A DNA stretch of 64,000 nt. Origin: Atriophallophorus winterbourni (lineage: Eukaryota; Platyhelminthes; Trematoda; Plagiorchiida; Microphallidae). The DNA lies in NCBI GenBank assembly GCA_013407085.1, contig JACCGJ010010488.1:1-64000 (forward strand), written 5' to 3'. Under the pieces are notes generated by a model. The model ran no database searches. It was not told where the DNA came from and was given only the letters and a program-made list of their open reading frames with translations. This document shows positions 34,363 to 45,409 of this stretch, piece after piece. Position numbers and translations under genes: made by a program. The first letter of the stretch is position 1. Every line of letters starts with the position of its first letter.

Positions 34363-35000
34363 AAATGCTTTCCTTCACACGTGTGAATACCGTATCATCA
34401 ACGCCATACACGAACGGGAGCTGGATGCTTCCCATTTACAAAACATATGTCGTATCTTCAACATATCGTGGATAGACAGCGTAACGAACGTTGTTGTGCT
34501 TTTTGAAGTTGACCTAAGCGCATGCTCACACCACTAAGACAGTACCGCCTACGGAAGCTGGGTCATATGTACAATATGGAAAATGGTCGCATTCCAAACA
34601 TCTACTCAATTGAGTTGAAAACAGGACGTCAAGCATTGGGCTTACCGCACTTGTCGTACGGAGACTTTTGCAAATAGATAAACGTGCTATTAAAATGGAC
34701 CCAGTGATTTGGTTAGAACTTGTTCTTGACCGCTCACTTCGAAAGCAGTGAGTAACGTGTCGTATTTAACATCTTGAATAGCAGATAATACTTTTAGCGG
34801 CTAATCATATATCACGTCGACTGAAATCGCTCGTCCGTGCGCTGATTATACCTGTGAGTGCTGTGGAAAAGATTGTTCTTTCCGAATCGGACTGTTTACT
34901 CCTTCACAAAGCTGTGGAGCATGAAAACCTCATGCGCTTATATTGTACATCCATTGGTCGAGATCGACCGAATGAGTCCGGAAACACCATCCTGTGTGAT
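34363..35000 (+). mobile_element. Degenerate RTE-like 3' fragment
   Basis: HERELDASHLQNICRIFNIS matches HERKLNAFHLRSIRRMLNIS of the best RTE copy. YRLRKLGHMYNMENGRIPN matches RRLRWLGDVYRMENGRIPK. The finger/3' UTR part follows at 34,855-34,980 (GAATCGGACTG, CACAAAGCTGTGGAGCATG, TGGTCGAGATCGACCGAATGA). Multiple stops. Confidence 0.7.
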
Positions 35001-35449
35001 ATCGTTAATAATTCAACACGTCATGATGTGAAATGAATTTTGTTGTTGTTTTGAACAGATAAAATCAAAGTGCATCGCAGTTTACATTGGACGCATCCTT
35101 TCTTCGAAACTTCTAATCGCCAGCATTGGGGCTGTCGTCATGGATGTCGCGAAACGAACGGTAGATTTTACGTGGATAATGTGAGAGGGCAGTGTTCAAC
35201 GGCCGCACTTGGCGAAAGTTAACTTGCATTGTGTTGCCATCGGAATTTTTGAGTTGTCGCAATAGATTGAGCTGAAACAGTCCAAACGTTTGTGAGTCGG
35301 TCAAACTGACGGTTTATTAGTCAATTGAATGGAATGTTCAATTGGTTTTTCCCGTCTCAAGCGAACACTAAGAACAACTATCTCAATGTTGTGCAGTTTG
35401 TCAACAGTTATTAGTTGTAATAATAAAAATATTATAATTACTAACTAAT
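35001..35449. other. No recognisable gene
   Basis: Short AT-rich interval between the decayed RTE and the CATC minisatellite. The 63-codon minus ORF at 35,304-35,113 has no recognisable motif. Confidence 0.5.
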
Positions 35450-35454
35450 ATGAA

Positions 35455-36170
35455 AATTACCATCCGTGCATCCATTCATCTATTCATCCACCCACCCATT
35501 CATCCATTCACCCATCCATCCATCCATTCTTTCATACATCCATCCATTCATCCATCCATGCATCCACCAATCAACCCATCCATCCATCCATTTATCCATC
35601 CATCCATTCATCCATCTATTCATCATTCCATCCATCCATCCATCCATCCACTAATCCATCCAGCCAGACATTCAACCATCCATTCATCCACCAACCATCT
35701 ATCAATTTATCCATCCATCCGTCCATCCATCCATCCATCCATCCATCCATCATCCATCCATCCGTCCATTCATCCATTCATCCATCCATCCATCCATCCA
35801 TTCATTCATCTATCCATTCATCCATTTATCCATCCAGCCATCCAGCCATTCATCCATCCACCGATCTGTCCATCCATCCATCCATCCATCCATCCATCCA
35901 TCCATTCATCCATCCATCCATCCATCCATTCATGCATCCATCAATCCATCCATTCATCCACTCATCCATCCATTCATCCATTCATCCATCCATTTGTCCA
36001 TCAATCCATCCTTCCATCAATCCATCCATTCATCCGTCCATCCATCCATCCATCAATCCATGCATCCATCCATTCATCCATCCATGCATCCATTCATTCA
36101 TCCATCCATCCATCCATCCATCCATCCACCCATTCATCCATTCCTCCTCCACTCCATCCATCCATGCGAT
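35455..36170 (+). repeat. CATC/CATT minisatellite
   Basis: About 715 bp of imperfect (CATC)n with CATTCATC and CAACCATC variants. Because 12 nt of the repeat encode four residues, several frames stay open and yield long (S/P)IHP-type translations (one of 265 codons). This is an effect of the tetranucleotide repeat rather than a protein gene. No other microsatellite of this type occurs in the window. Confidence 0.95.
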
Positions 36171-36594
36171 GTCTCTATCTAAGTGACTTCACCTCAGATT
36201 TTACACAACACAGCCGGTTTCTGAATTTTGCCATGGCCAGGTGTTGACAGTGATATTAGGTTTTAGTGAAAAATTTATAAAAAATGTCAGACTTTCACGC
36301 CACCATTCAGTGGGGTTCGTATTACGTACCACGATGTTTGATCTACTCTTTGATGTATGTACGAATGTACAAGCCTGATCCTGGCGAACTGCCGCACAGT
36401 CACAGTCTGCACGTGAGCTAACATACTGTCACTTTGTACAGGTCTAGACAGATGTGAGAAGTAGAGGAAGAAATGGAAAATCGGTCAGACTCCAGAGTTA
36501 TTTTGCATGCATCTCACAACCGATGGCAGGAATAATTTCTACATGGTGTGGTATCAAGGTAATTATTCCCTCTCATGAAAGATAGCAAAAAAGT
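36171..36594. other. Region 3' of the carbonic anhydrase exon
   Basis: No further exon recognised. Reading the minus strand below 36,597, no sequence resembling the last part of carbonic anhydrase is seen down to the minisatellite. There is no GT splice donor close to the end of the homology. Confidence 0.5.
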
Positions 36595-36964
36595 TCAAAA
36601 TCTCTCCTGATCCTCATTAAATGACGCCGGTTGTTCTGGCACAAACCATTGAACATTTTCATAACATGGCGGAAAAGTCGAGGAACCAATGTACGAGAAA
36701 TAACGTTTCGGACTGAAAAGCTCCAACACTTTTCGCAAATCGAACGCACTGATAAACGTGATACTTTCCGGTTCAATCACTTTCGGGAGTGCCTCTGGGA
36801 ACTGACCCAACGTGTCAAACAGCGTGACGTTGTTTTCGTTGTTGCTCTCGTTTGCGTCACCTACTTGTTGAGCCCACAAAGCCAGCGTCTTGATTCCATT
36901 TTGGTGATCCGTAGGCATCAAAGGCGGTGAAATACCTGTTTCTATCGAAGCCTATCAACTGCAT
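36595..36964 (-). pseudogene. Alpha-carbonic anhydrase exon, 1-nt frameshift (probable pseudogene)
   Basis: Carbonic anhydrases interconvert CO2 and bicarbonate. On the minus strand, after a good acceptor (GTTTTGTTCCAG at 36,965), the frame reads QLIGFDRNRYFTAFDAYGS. One extra C near 36,905 shifts it into QNGIKTLALWAQQVGDAN, which corresponds to the family's '.GLAVLGVF..VG..N' segment. It continues with ITFISAFDLRKVLELFSPKR and YFSYIGSSTFPPCYENVQWF, the family hallmark 'Y..Y.GS.T.PPC.E.V.W'. The Thr of the active-site TxPP is present; the next residue is Phe instead of Thr. The Cys after PP is typical of secreted or membrane-anchored forms. Homology ends at FNEDQERF with a TGA and no GT donor. 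The His zinc ligands lie in upstream exons that I did not find. A sequencing error is the alternative to a pseudogene. Confidence 0.72.
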
Positions 36965-37524
36965 CTGGAACAAAACAACTGGTTTAGTTTTTTTAGTTGT
37001 GTGTAGCATGCGGAAACTTCTATACGTGATCTAATTTATATAATTAATTGTGTTGTGTTTACCGAATAAAATTCGGTTGCATTCCTCAAGACCTATTCTA
37101 TGGGGAGTGAATTTTGGGAAAGCAACCATTGGATATGCCTGGCAGTAACCTTGTAGAATAACGTGCGAAAATACACAACTTGAATCTATTATTTGAGTAG
37201 AAGGGCTCTTGATGGCATGGTTTCAATACACGTTCTGAAACGTCATTTTCAGATATGGTGCAAATGCAGCTTATCGTTTAAAATACAGTGCGCGATGCGC
37301 AAGATTATGTGATAATTTAAAAAATGAACCGTTGCTGTTCGACAATCCATAGGCTTTTGTATATACTATGTCATTCGGAAGTGGAATGTTGTTCACCGTA
37401 CGCTTCTGAGCTCTCACGACAACATCCTACAAGTTGAATATGATGAAAGTGAAAAAGTATTAGTTTCAAGATCTTAATGGTTTCGATTTCCAGTTAATTT
37501 TGGAAAACGAAACATTACAACCTA
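36965..37524. other. Upstream of the carbonic anhydrase exon
   Basis: By position this would be an intron. No exon carrying the zinc-ligand H-x-H-W motif is visible on the minus strand here. AT-rich, no repeat recognised. Confidence 0.45.
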
Positions 37525-39375
37525 TTTCAAGATTCAAGAATTTATGGTTACAAAAACACATAGCTTTACAATTACCATATCATATTAAATATGCGTTCAA
37601 TAAGAGGTATAAAAAACAATTATACGATGTCACTGGAGTCAAGTAATATGCTTAAGGAAGGGCATTCCACAGGAAACAGACACGTACCGAATAGAAATAT
37701 TGGCGACAATTAGTACGGGAATGAGGAATTTGTAGTGCCGCTGAGTGGCTACGTGTAATTCCTGATTCACGGTATTTGAATAAATGTTTGAGTGGGTGAT
37801 CTGGAGTATGCAATATTTTGTAAGTAAGGATAACGTCACTTCGAAGTCTAGGTTGAAGGGGAGTGGGAAGCTTTAGCTTTTTCAACCTTTCCTCGTATTC
37901 ACGGTCTCTAAAACCACGCAAGAGTTAGTTGCACGATGATATATCCTGTCAAGCAAGAATATATCCTTTTTCATCCACGGAGTCCATGCTTGCGATGCAT
38001 GTTCCATTGTGGTAATTAAGTAGGTCTTCATGGTGCTTGGCAACGTTACAGGCGTAAAGGCTCTGAAGATCCGTCGAAGCATACATGGAAGCTTTGAAGC
38101 ACGCTTGTAAATGACTCTGTTCCTTAGGCTGCAACATATCCAGACTACAAGATCCTTCTCCGATTCGGTACAGATCAAAATCGTTTGCCCAAAGTGATAA
38201 TCGTACTAAAAGGGCTTACCGATTTGCAGTAACTTGCATTTTTGAAAATTGAACGGCAGTTTATTTCTAACTAACCATTCGTGTAGTGCATCTGAATCAC
38301 TTTGCAGTTTTACGCAGTCTGCAGTTGATTTTATTCGCATCCAAAATTCAACATCATCCGCTAAAAGAACTACCTTGCATGAGAGTGTCTCAGGTAAATC
38401 ATTGATGTAAACTAGGAAAAGCACTGGACCGAGAACGGAACCTTGCGGTACACCACTGGAGGTATTAATGTCTCGTGATTGTACCCCGTTAACTCGAACG
38501 GTTGCCTTGTGCCCATTGAGGTAGCTTTCGAACCATACGAGTAGCTGCCCGTCAATACCAATCTGTTTCAGCTTTTGTAGCAACAGGAAGTGATCAACTC
38601 TGTCGAAAGCTTTCGACATATCCAGATAGCACGCGTACACACTATCTCCTGTGTCAACCGATTGGGTCTAATCGTTTAATACCGTCAGCAAGTTTGTCAA
38701 GCATGAGCGAGCTTTAGGAAAACCATGTTGGCGACAGATAGTATATTTTGTGATTCCAAGTAATGAACTATATTTTCCGTCACTATGCGCTCCATCACTT
38801 GGATATCACGGGGAGTAGGGTGACAGGACGGTAGTTCGCGGGATCTGAACGGATACCACCCTGATAAATCGGTGAAATTACCACTGTCTTCCACTCTGTT
38901 GGAACCACTCCTTCGGTTAGGAATGTTGGAACAATTGACATAGTGGTTCACACAGCTGCTGGTCACAGCATTTTAGTAACGGTGGTGTTATTCCATCGGC
39001 TCCAGGAGATTTCCCAGGGTTTAGTCGACACAAGTGTCTTCGTATAATCGCTGGATTAATCTCATTCGGTTGTTGAGATACAATCGATGTCAGTAAATTC
39101 TTATTCGCCCTAACCGTTATCGGGCTAAACACATTTGCATAAAATTGAGCGTGCGTATCAGCCGTTTCCTCTGCTGTGACTGTTAATATATTCTCAGAAA
39201 TAACAGAAAACACCCCTGGTTTCACACTGGACCGAGCATTGACAATCCGATTGAGAAGTTTAGGGTTTTCTTCCATTTTCAAAGACAGAGAGCGATGGTA
39301 ATATTGCTTGTCCTCTTTGACGAGAGAATTCACCTTGTTACGAATTTTAGACAAATTTTAAGACAAATCTTGATG
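37525..39375 (-). mobile_element. CR1-like element, RT to 3' end, broken
   Basis: Reading downwards from 39,354: KVNSLVKEDKQYYHRSLSLK, RHLCRLNPGKSPGADGITPP, a frameshift near 38,920-38,970, RSDPANYRPVTLLP, then LDMSKAFDRVDHFLLLQKL, TSSGVPQGSVLGPVLFLVYI and KVVLLADDVEFW. The catalytic Asp pair and the intact VPQGSVLGP box are kept, unlike the tandem-array CR1. Later blocks: YKRASKLPCMLRRIFRAFTP, SQAWTPWMKKDIFLLDRIYH, EYEERLKKLKL and IPHSRTNCRQYFYSVRVCFL. The last C-terminal residues are lost. The 3' UTR shows the family ending (TTATGGTTACAAAAACACAT in plus view), tail at about 37,525-37,540. Confidence 0.87.
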
Positions 39376-39454
39376 CGGTTTTGGCCTTAATTACAAATCC
39401 TAATTCCATGAATCCACGTGGATGTATTTAACACGATTGTGGAACTGCTCAGTA

Positions 39455-39560
39455 TGCAACAAAATTTCATTGTCGGATGTTATATTATTCGTAGCTACCA
39501 TAATATTCTGTTTATTTTGTAAAGCTTTATGCGTTTTAGACGATTGAAATTTAATTGCCA
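39455..39560 (+). mobile_element. CR1-b 3' UTR and tail fragment
   Basis: TTATATTATTCG, ATAATATTCTGT, AAAGCTTTATGCGTTTTAGACG, then ATTGAAATTTAATTG, homologous to the 3' UTR and tail of the inverted CR1-b segments. Only the terminal ~100 bp are present. It lies on the opposite strand to, and immediately upstream of, the 37.5-39.4 kb element. Confidence 0.6.
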
Positions 39561-39670
39561 TGAAAAGTAAACAACATAATGAACTTTGGAATAGCGAACA
39601 CGATTTGGTCTGAATTAAATTAACTTTATTTTATCTTTAACGTATGATGCCAACAATGGTAATAAGATGC

Positions 39671-40037
39671 TACCTCATGCTATCTGCATGCATACTAACT
39701 CAGTCAAAATCACAAATATTGTAACCACACTGTATTTTACTGTATATTCTGAATATCTTCATTAGACAGACTGTTTAGAATGCAGATGTGATGAGATATT
39801 TAAACCAGCCGATTAGGATACTAACGACCAATCGCCTTCAACCTAGATAAATTACTCCAACATTTAGTTCAGACTTTGCAATAACTCCATATAGACCATA
39901 TCAGACTTTTAAGCAAGAGAAAATCTGCATATTTCAAGTTTTTATAACGATACACGAACATAGTAAAAATAAGACTAACAATGTTAAGTGATTATTATAA
40001 TTACGTTCGTCCATTTTCATACGAAAAAAGGATTGCA

Positions 40038-40068
<31 letters not shown>

Positions 40069-40272
40069 AAATATTGCTCACTTTTTTCGGAAGCTGAGCA
40101 AGTAAAAATAGAGATTGAGATACAAAAATAGATTATTGAATGTTATCGACTTTTATATTATATAACGACAAAGCGCAGACGGGAATATAATTTTTTAAAT
40201 TTTACGTAATTCAAAGTTTAACTCTGAGTTCGAAAGAACTTCCAAATACAAATAATGGGTAATTAACAATCC
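39671..40272 (+). repeat. Repeat R, copy 3 (left part only)
   Basis: Starts at TGCTATCTGCATGCATACTA, matching window position 1, and ends abruptly after GGGTAATTAACAAT, where copies 1 and 2 continue with TAATTGTTGCTAACT. A clean (AT)n tract is at 40,040-40,065. It shows that repeat R is dispersed, not only a local duplication. Confidence 0.85.
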
Positions 40273-41594
40273 GAATTCGCGGATGGTACCATTTAGGTGT
40301 TTTGGAGCTGTTATACCGATCATGTTTCCAACTAAATAGCATTGCCTACAATGGCAGGGTCGACGCTGGATAAGAACAGATAGTGCATAATCATGTTGAC
40401 CGTAGAACAGTCCTTCGGCGTGCAACTGATACCGATTGACTAAGTATTGCACAGCGAGGTGAACGGTTCCGAAGAGATTACTTTACTCAAAACAGATTGT
40501 TTAGTAATCTTGGAAGCTACAGTGCAGTTTGCGACGTATAGTACATATAACGATGTATATTTATGGTCCATATTAAAAGAAATAAACCAATAGTAAGCGC
40601 AAATACGGTTAATTAGCTTTTATGATTTTTAACCGCTTCAGAACGGATGTAACCTTTTGGTTACATGAACTTCGCAAGTCATTTAAAGCTATATCTAACT
40701 GAATTTTCCGAATTTTTTTGCACGGCGGCATACAGAATTTTGTCAACTGCAGGGTGGTTTTCTTCTTTTTCCGCAATCATCATTGACTTGTCCACAGTGA
40801 AAGAGAAAGTATGTCCTTGTTCGGGGTTCGAACGTATCCTCACAATTCGCAGTGTTGTGAGCCGAATAAAAATCGTGTTGAAGTCTCAGTTATTTTATGT
40901 TTTGTATCAGTATGAACTTAGTCATGCCTACAAAGACAGAAAATTGGAATAAATCAGAAAATCTTCGAAATGCGTTGCGTTTAAATAGATGTAACTTCAA
41001 TGTTACATTCGGCAGAAGTCACCAAAATCGTACGCTGGTGACATATGCCGGATGTAACAAATTGGTTATATTTTGTTATTTTCTCAATTATGTGAATATC
41101 ACAAACTTTTTATATTATTTGTGTTATTTCACCCCTAAGCAACTCGTTTCCGAAGAAACATATTTTATTTCAGGTTGGAAAAAAATTCAGGCATGAAAGG
41201 GTGAAAGTCGGTGGAACAAAATCTTTTTTCAATCATCAAAACATATTGTCTTGTAAAGCTCTTGCAAATTTAATGCGTATTATTCTAGTGAAAGTATAGG
41301 AACATTTTTTGAAATAAATATTCTATTAATTTACTGGCAAGTAGCAAGAGTTTTTAAATTTAGCAGCTGTTTTAAATTTCGCGTCATAGTGATGTGTTGC
41401 TCACACCCCATCCCCAAAACACCACATAGCATCATAGCAATAACCAAGATTGCTACGATTTTCTTTTACCTTCTTAAAATTATTTGAAATCAAAAAACAC
41501 AAAGGTCATTCCACAATCCAACTTTCAATATATTTCGACCGATTCGACGAAGGTGTAATAAATAAATGGTTCATAACATATCTGGGAAACGTGA
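40273..41594. other. No recognisable gene
   Basis: The minus-strand ORF 40,452-40,195 contains a His/Cys-containing stretch (RRPCHCRQCYLVGN) but overlaps the R copy 3 boundary and matches nothing I know. ORFs at 40,665-41,196 are hydrophobic and AT-driven. I see no supported exon. Confidence 0.5.
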
Positions 41595-41700
41595 GTTAAT
41601 AAAAAATGTCATTTGCATGCAATTCAATTACAAGCACCCCACGACGATTTCTTCCAGTTCATACTCATTAGGTATTGAGTTTAAGATCAGGATTCGCATG
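41595..41700 (-). repeat. Hammerhead-like repeat family A (minus strand)
   Basis: On the minus strand the core at 41,672-41,637 reads CTAATGA, GTATGAACTGGAA, GAAATCGTC, GTGGGG. The upstream marker GCGCATGCGAATCCTGATC is present. It lies 80 bp from a plus-strand dimer, giving an inverted arrangement. Confidence 0.55.
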
Positions 41701-41774
41701 CGCTTAAAACAGTGGAAACAGCGCTTAAAAACAGTGCAAAACTTTCTTTTTTGAATCAAAATACATTTCATTAC

Positions 41775-42085
41775 CTGCACTGTCTCTGCCTGCTAAGTGC
41801 AAACGGGACGAGACTAATCGTGTTTTGTGTGATGTAAATCCATGCAAATGAGTGTTATTCTTCATTTTTATGAGTTTGAACCCCGTCTACATGTGTTTGG
41901 GCACGTGCGATTGAACAGGTTGGTCGTCCCAACCTCATCAAACAGTCGCATACAAATGCAAATATTATTCCATTCTTCTACTCTTCATTAGGCATGCAGA
42001 TTATGATCCTAGTATCGATAACTTATAAACGTGAATGTCACGAAACCGGTCGTGGGGTGTGTGAATGAAATGCATGCGAATAATC
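41775..42085 (+). repeat. Hammerhead-like repeat family A, tandem dimer
   Basis: Two cores about 240 bp apart. The first, at 41,789-41,822 (CTGCTAAG, GAGACTAATCG), is strongly decayed. The second, at 42,027-42,062, reads ACTTATAAA, then CGTGAATGTCACG (perfect hairpin), AAACCGGTC, GTGGGG. Between them lie the unit markers ATGCAAATGAG, GATTGAACAGGTTGGTCG and GGCATGCAGA. Confidence 0.65.
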
Positions 42086-42849
42086 ATTTTATATTTCACG
42101 TAAATTTGCATGTCTTTTTTAAATTCGTGATGAATAATTATAGCTAGATAATATTTGCAGGATTCTTTCCCACTCGCCAAATCAAGGACGGTTTCGAACT
42201 GTTTCCTTATATTTGGTGATGACAGAAATCTCAATATTCGAATTTGCCAAAACGCATGATGTGCAAAACATTCTCTATATTTGCACTACTTTCTTGCAGT
42301 TTATATGGATTTTGAAAGTTTCCATCATAAAAATATGCAAGAATTTAAAGTGTGTCTTTCAATTTATGTGAGTGCTTGATCGGAGTAGTACATCATTATG
42401 TGCAGTAAAACCAGAGTTCGTAAATCACTATGAAAAATACTGTGGATATCACTGGTCAGTAACCAAACATCCACAAACGTCCCCTTCAATCACTTAATAT
42501 TAGGCGTGATCATTGCATTTGTGTATTTACCAGCTTTATTACATGTATACCTTCATCCTTCAAAACGCATGAACTTAATGTTTTATTTCATAGTAGTAAA
42601 AGCCCCGAGATACACGGAATTGAATATTTTTCCTTTCCGAAGCTTGTGCCTTGTTTTGAACATATTATGAGTAAACAAATTTAATCAATTATGAACTGTA
42701 TCCCAAATTTGGTTGACAGAGCATATATACACTAACACGCTAACACTGGTTGAGTCGTATGTGAGAAAGATCTACACTACAGTACAAATACCGCACTCTT
42801 GTGGCACAAAGACGTTTACAAAAGCGATGTGAAATATGTTGGCATTGAT
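42086..42849. other. No recognisable gene
   Basis: AT-rich interval; only short ORFs. Near 42,760-42,850 weak CR1 C-terminus-like words appear (GAAAGATCTACACTACAGTAC, TGTTGGCATTGATCCTACGA) but are too decayed to call. Confidence 0.4.
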
Positions 42850-43135
42850 CCTACGAACTGAGTGGAACTTGCGCTTGCCCACTCACTTGGGACGCACTGT
42901 GTACATCGTGGACTACAAGCAGTGAAACAGCAGATCCACGTCTCGGTTGCTGCTCGAAGATCACGCGAACAACTTGCAACCGTTCAACGGATCAAAAGCT
43001 ATACCTGCTAGCGCTTTGAAATAGATTGCTGTCTCATAAATACGACAGTTTACTGACATCAAACACTGCTTCATATTGAACCGTGGTGCACTTTTGATGT
43101 ACATTCGTGGTGGACAGCCATTATCAGAGATCAAA
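42850..43135 (+). mobile_element. RTE-like 3' fragment
   Basis: Collinear with the RTE C-terminus: GAGTGGAACTTGCGCTTGCCC, TACAAGCAGTGAAACAGCAGA and GTTGCTGCTCGAAGATCACG (LLAAERRSR region), then the finger and 3' UTR (GTGCACTTTTGATGTACATT, GGTGGACAGCC). Frameshifted throughout. Confidence 0.62.
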
Positions 43136-43539
43136 GATCAGTTACAACTATTGCGCATATTTTCAACGGAAAGCTTTGCGTCTTTTATGAAAATCTCTAA
43201 CGTCAAATGTTAAAAATCTATTATATCAAACATATTCGTTCAACTTCTGTATGGTTCGAGAATAATTTTGATTGGCGTGTGCGAAAGCTCTCATTGACAT
43301 TGATTCAAAACACGTGATATAAATTTCACATTAGATTAAGTAAATATACATGATGAACAAATACATTTGAAGGTAGCACAACAGGAATTCATGTGAGTGG
43401 ATTATTTTCAATTTAATTTAATTTCGGAGACAATATTAATGATTTATTTGATCGAATTTTTGACTTTCATGCAATATAGTTCGGAAAAGTAATTCGTTAT
43501 AAACATGATAGTGCATTTATATCGTTACGAATAATTTGA
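43136..43539. other. No recognisable gene
   Basis: AT-rich spacer between the RTE fragment and the family A dimer; nothing recognised. Confidence 0.5.
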
Positions 43540-43910
43540 TAACAACAGCGACATAGAAACACAGCTTGTTTTCCATTCCTTAGCTGTTTCGAAAGCCTGC
43601 TGATCCTAATCTCACTGTCACTGTCTGATGAATGTAAGCACCACGAAACCGGTTGTGGTGTGTGTCTTGCATGCAAATGAGTTTTGTGTTAATGGACATG
43701 GGTTTATTATTTTTATACGTGTGTTGTGACACATGTAATTGAACATGTTGGTCGTACCATCCTTGTCAATAGTGGCATACAAGCGCAACTTGTTTTCCAT
43801 TATTTCATTGTTTCAAACACATGCGGATCCTGAACATACGGTCTATACCTGATGTAGGCAACAGCACATTGAGCGTGTAGTGTGTGTGATGGAAATGGAT
43901 GCAAATTAGG
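43540..43910 (+). repeat. Hammerhead-like repeat family A, tandem dimer (best CUGAUGA box)
   Basis: Two cores 224 bp apart. The first, at 43,625-43,666, is CTGATGA, ATGTAAGCACCAC, GAAACCGGTT, GTGGTG: both conserved boxes and the palindromic ACCGGT are intact, but the stem II segment pairs poorly. The second, at 43,849-43,890, is CTGATGT with a decayed GAAA box. The unit contains CTTGTTTTCCATT, GGATCCTGAAC, GATGGAAATGGATGC and GTAATTGAACATGTTGGTCG. The dimeric arrangement resembles retrozymes and Penelope-like terminal repeats (inference). Confidence 0.68.
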
Positions 43911-44214
43911 TTTTTTTGTTGATGCCAGATAAATTTTTATTAGGTGTAAATACGATGGATTATGCATGCCCAATTCTAGGCAACTTATTGTAATCAGATA
44001 ATTTGTACTAAATCCGTCATCTAGCAGACGTTTGAGGATTTGAGCTAAGATTTCTCCAGATACTCCATCCAAAAACATATGCAACGCACAACCGTATATG
44101 CAAATCGATGTAATTATTCAGCAATGAAACGCCGCTTGTTTTGAGACTCCATTTCAGAAATATTCAAGCCTGTTTTTCTTTCTTAATTGTTGATCTTTTA
44201 AAGGAATTTTGCAG
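43911..44214. other. No recognisable gene
   Basis: Interval with minus ORF 44,084-43,800, which mostly overlaps the preceding repeat and is not supported. Confidence 0.45.
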
Positions 44215-44885
44215 TGGTTGGCCTCATTCGGTTTATGTCGACCTCCAAAGTACATCAGCGCGCGTTAAGCTTTCATGCGGTTCAGCGTTTCAAATGACTG
44301 AAGAATCTGATTCCAGTGGAACAATTTCTGTCGCTGCGATGAATGCGACGTGTAGGACGCAGTCAATCCGCGTCATGTGCACACTGTCGTCATGATTTAC
44401 GTAAAGCAGTCGAGAGCACTAGCTTTTCAATATTGGCGTTTTTTACACTGCATTTAATTTGGCGGTACAAGAGCATGTTTTCATCAAACTCGTAGGTTCA
44501 ATGTCAAAAGCGTTATTATCTCATTTACTAACGTTTTTGTATCACTATTGTGGCCGGCGCAAAATTTTACTTTCGGGTTTCAACTCATCAGAGAGTAGAT
44601 ATTTTGTGGTGCGCCAATTTTTCATTGTGTACGCATGACCTAGCCAGCAAGTAAAAATGCTCTATATATACCAGCTTAAGAAATCAATTCAGCATTCTTA
44701 CTTTGTCCATTCATGGAATGTTCATGTTAGGGAGGATGATTCATGTTTCACTGCCGTACAGTAAGCCAATTATTGCGCACGCACTGTAAAACATCATATT
44801 TGTCTTAACTATCAACATGCGGTTCCCGAGGACGCGAGAGTTAAACCGGGATAGAATGACAGCTTTTCTGCCAAAGTTACTCAAA
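44215..44885 (-). mobile_element. Degenerate RTE-like 3' fragment (minus strand)
   Basis: The plus-strand view shows the RTE 3' signature GGTTGGCCTCATTCGGTTTATGTCG at the left and collinear RTE blocks to the right: ACTTTGTCCATTCATGG, GTTTCACTGCCGTACAGTAAG, CGGTTCCCGAGGACGCGAGAG and GGATAGAATGACAGC. The same blocks stand at 4,195-4,410 of the better copy. The middle is deleted or scrambled. Confidence 0.65.
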
Positions 44886-45409
44886 CCTGACACCTAAAAT
44901 GTATTAGTTGTGTACTCTCACGTATATAAGCCACAGTGTCAATTTACATTGACCGTGTTCACGTATATCACATTTATATGCATACTACTGATCCCTGTCA
45001 GGCCTACGTAATTTAAAGCGTCGTAGGATTGATGTATGCTTTTTGCGGTAACATAGACATGGGGTGTATGTTGTAATGCCATTTAATCATGATTCCTGTC
45101 ATTAAAATTTCACGTTTTTAACGAAAATGCTATGCCAGGAGTGAAACGGTACCGTCAAACCGCTCTAACCTATTGTCTCAGAATTAGTTTCCATTAAAAA
45201 TAATCTATAGCACACAAACATATTCAAATCAATAGCATTTAGCTCATCGTTTTGATATGAGTCATGACGTAAGCCAACCATCCACAACTTCATGCCATGT
45301 TATAAGGTGTAAAAAGATTGATATTAGATCACAATAATTGTTGAAAACTTTAACTGTGAGGGTCCAGCATCGAAGTCCATTAAGTAAACAAATACTGGAA
45401 AATGCTCAT
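44886..45409. other. No recognisable gene
   Basis: AT-rich; no ORF of note and no repeat recognised. Confidence 0.5.

Noticed and set aside
35450..36247. 265-codon ORF with His/Pro/Ser/Ile repeats, resembling a repeat protein
   Set aside because: It is the translation of an imperfect (CATC)n tract. Overlapping frames are open for the same reason, with no signal peptide or non-repeat domain.
40195..40452. Cys/His-rich minus ORF as an upstream carbonic anhydrase exon
   Set aside because: It lacks the H-x-H-W zinc-ligand pattern and overlaps the edge of repeat R copy 3.
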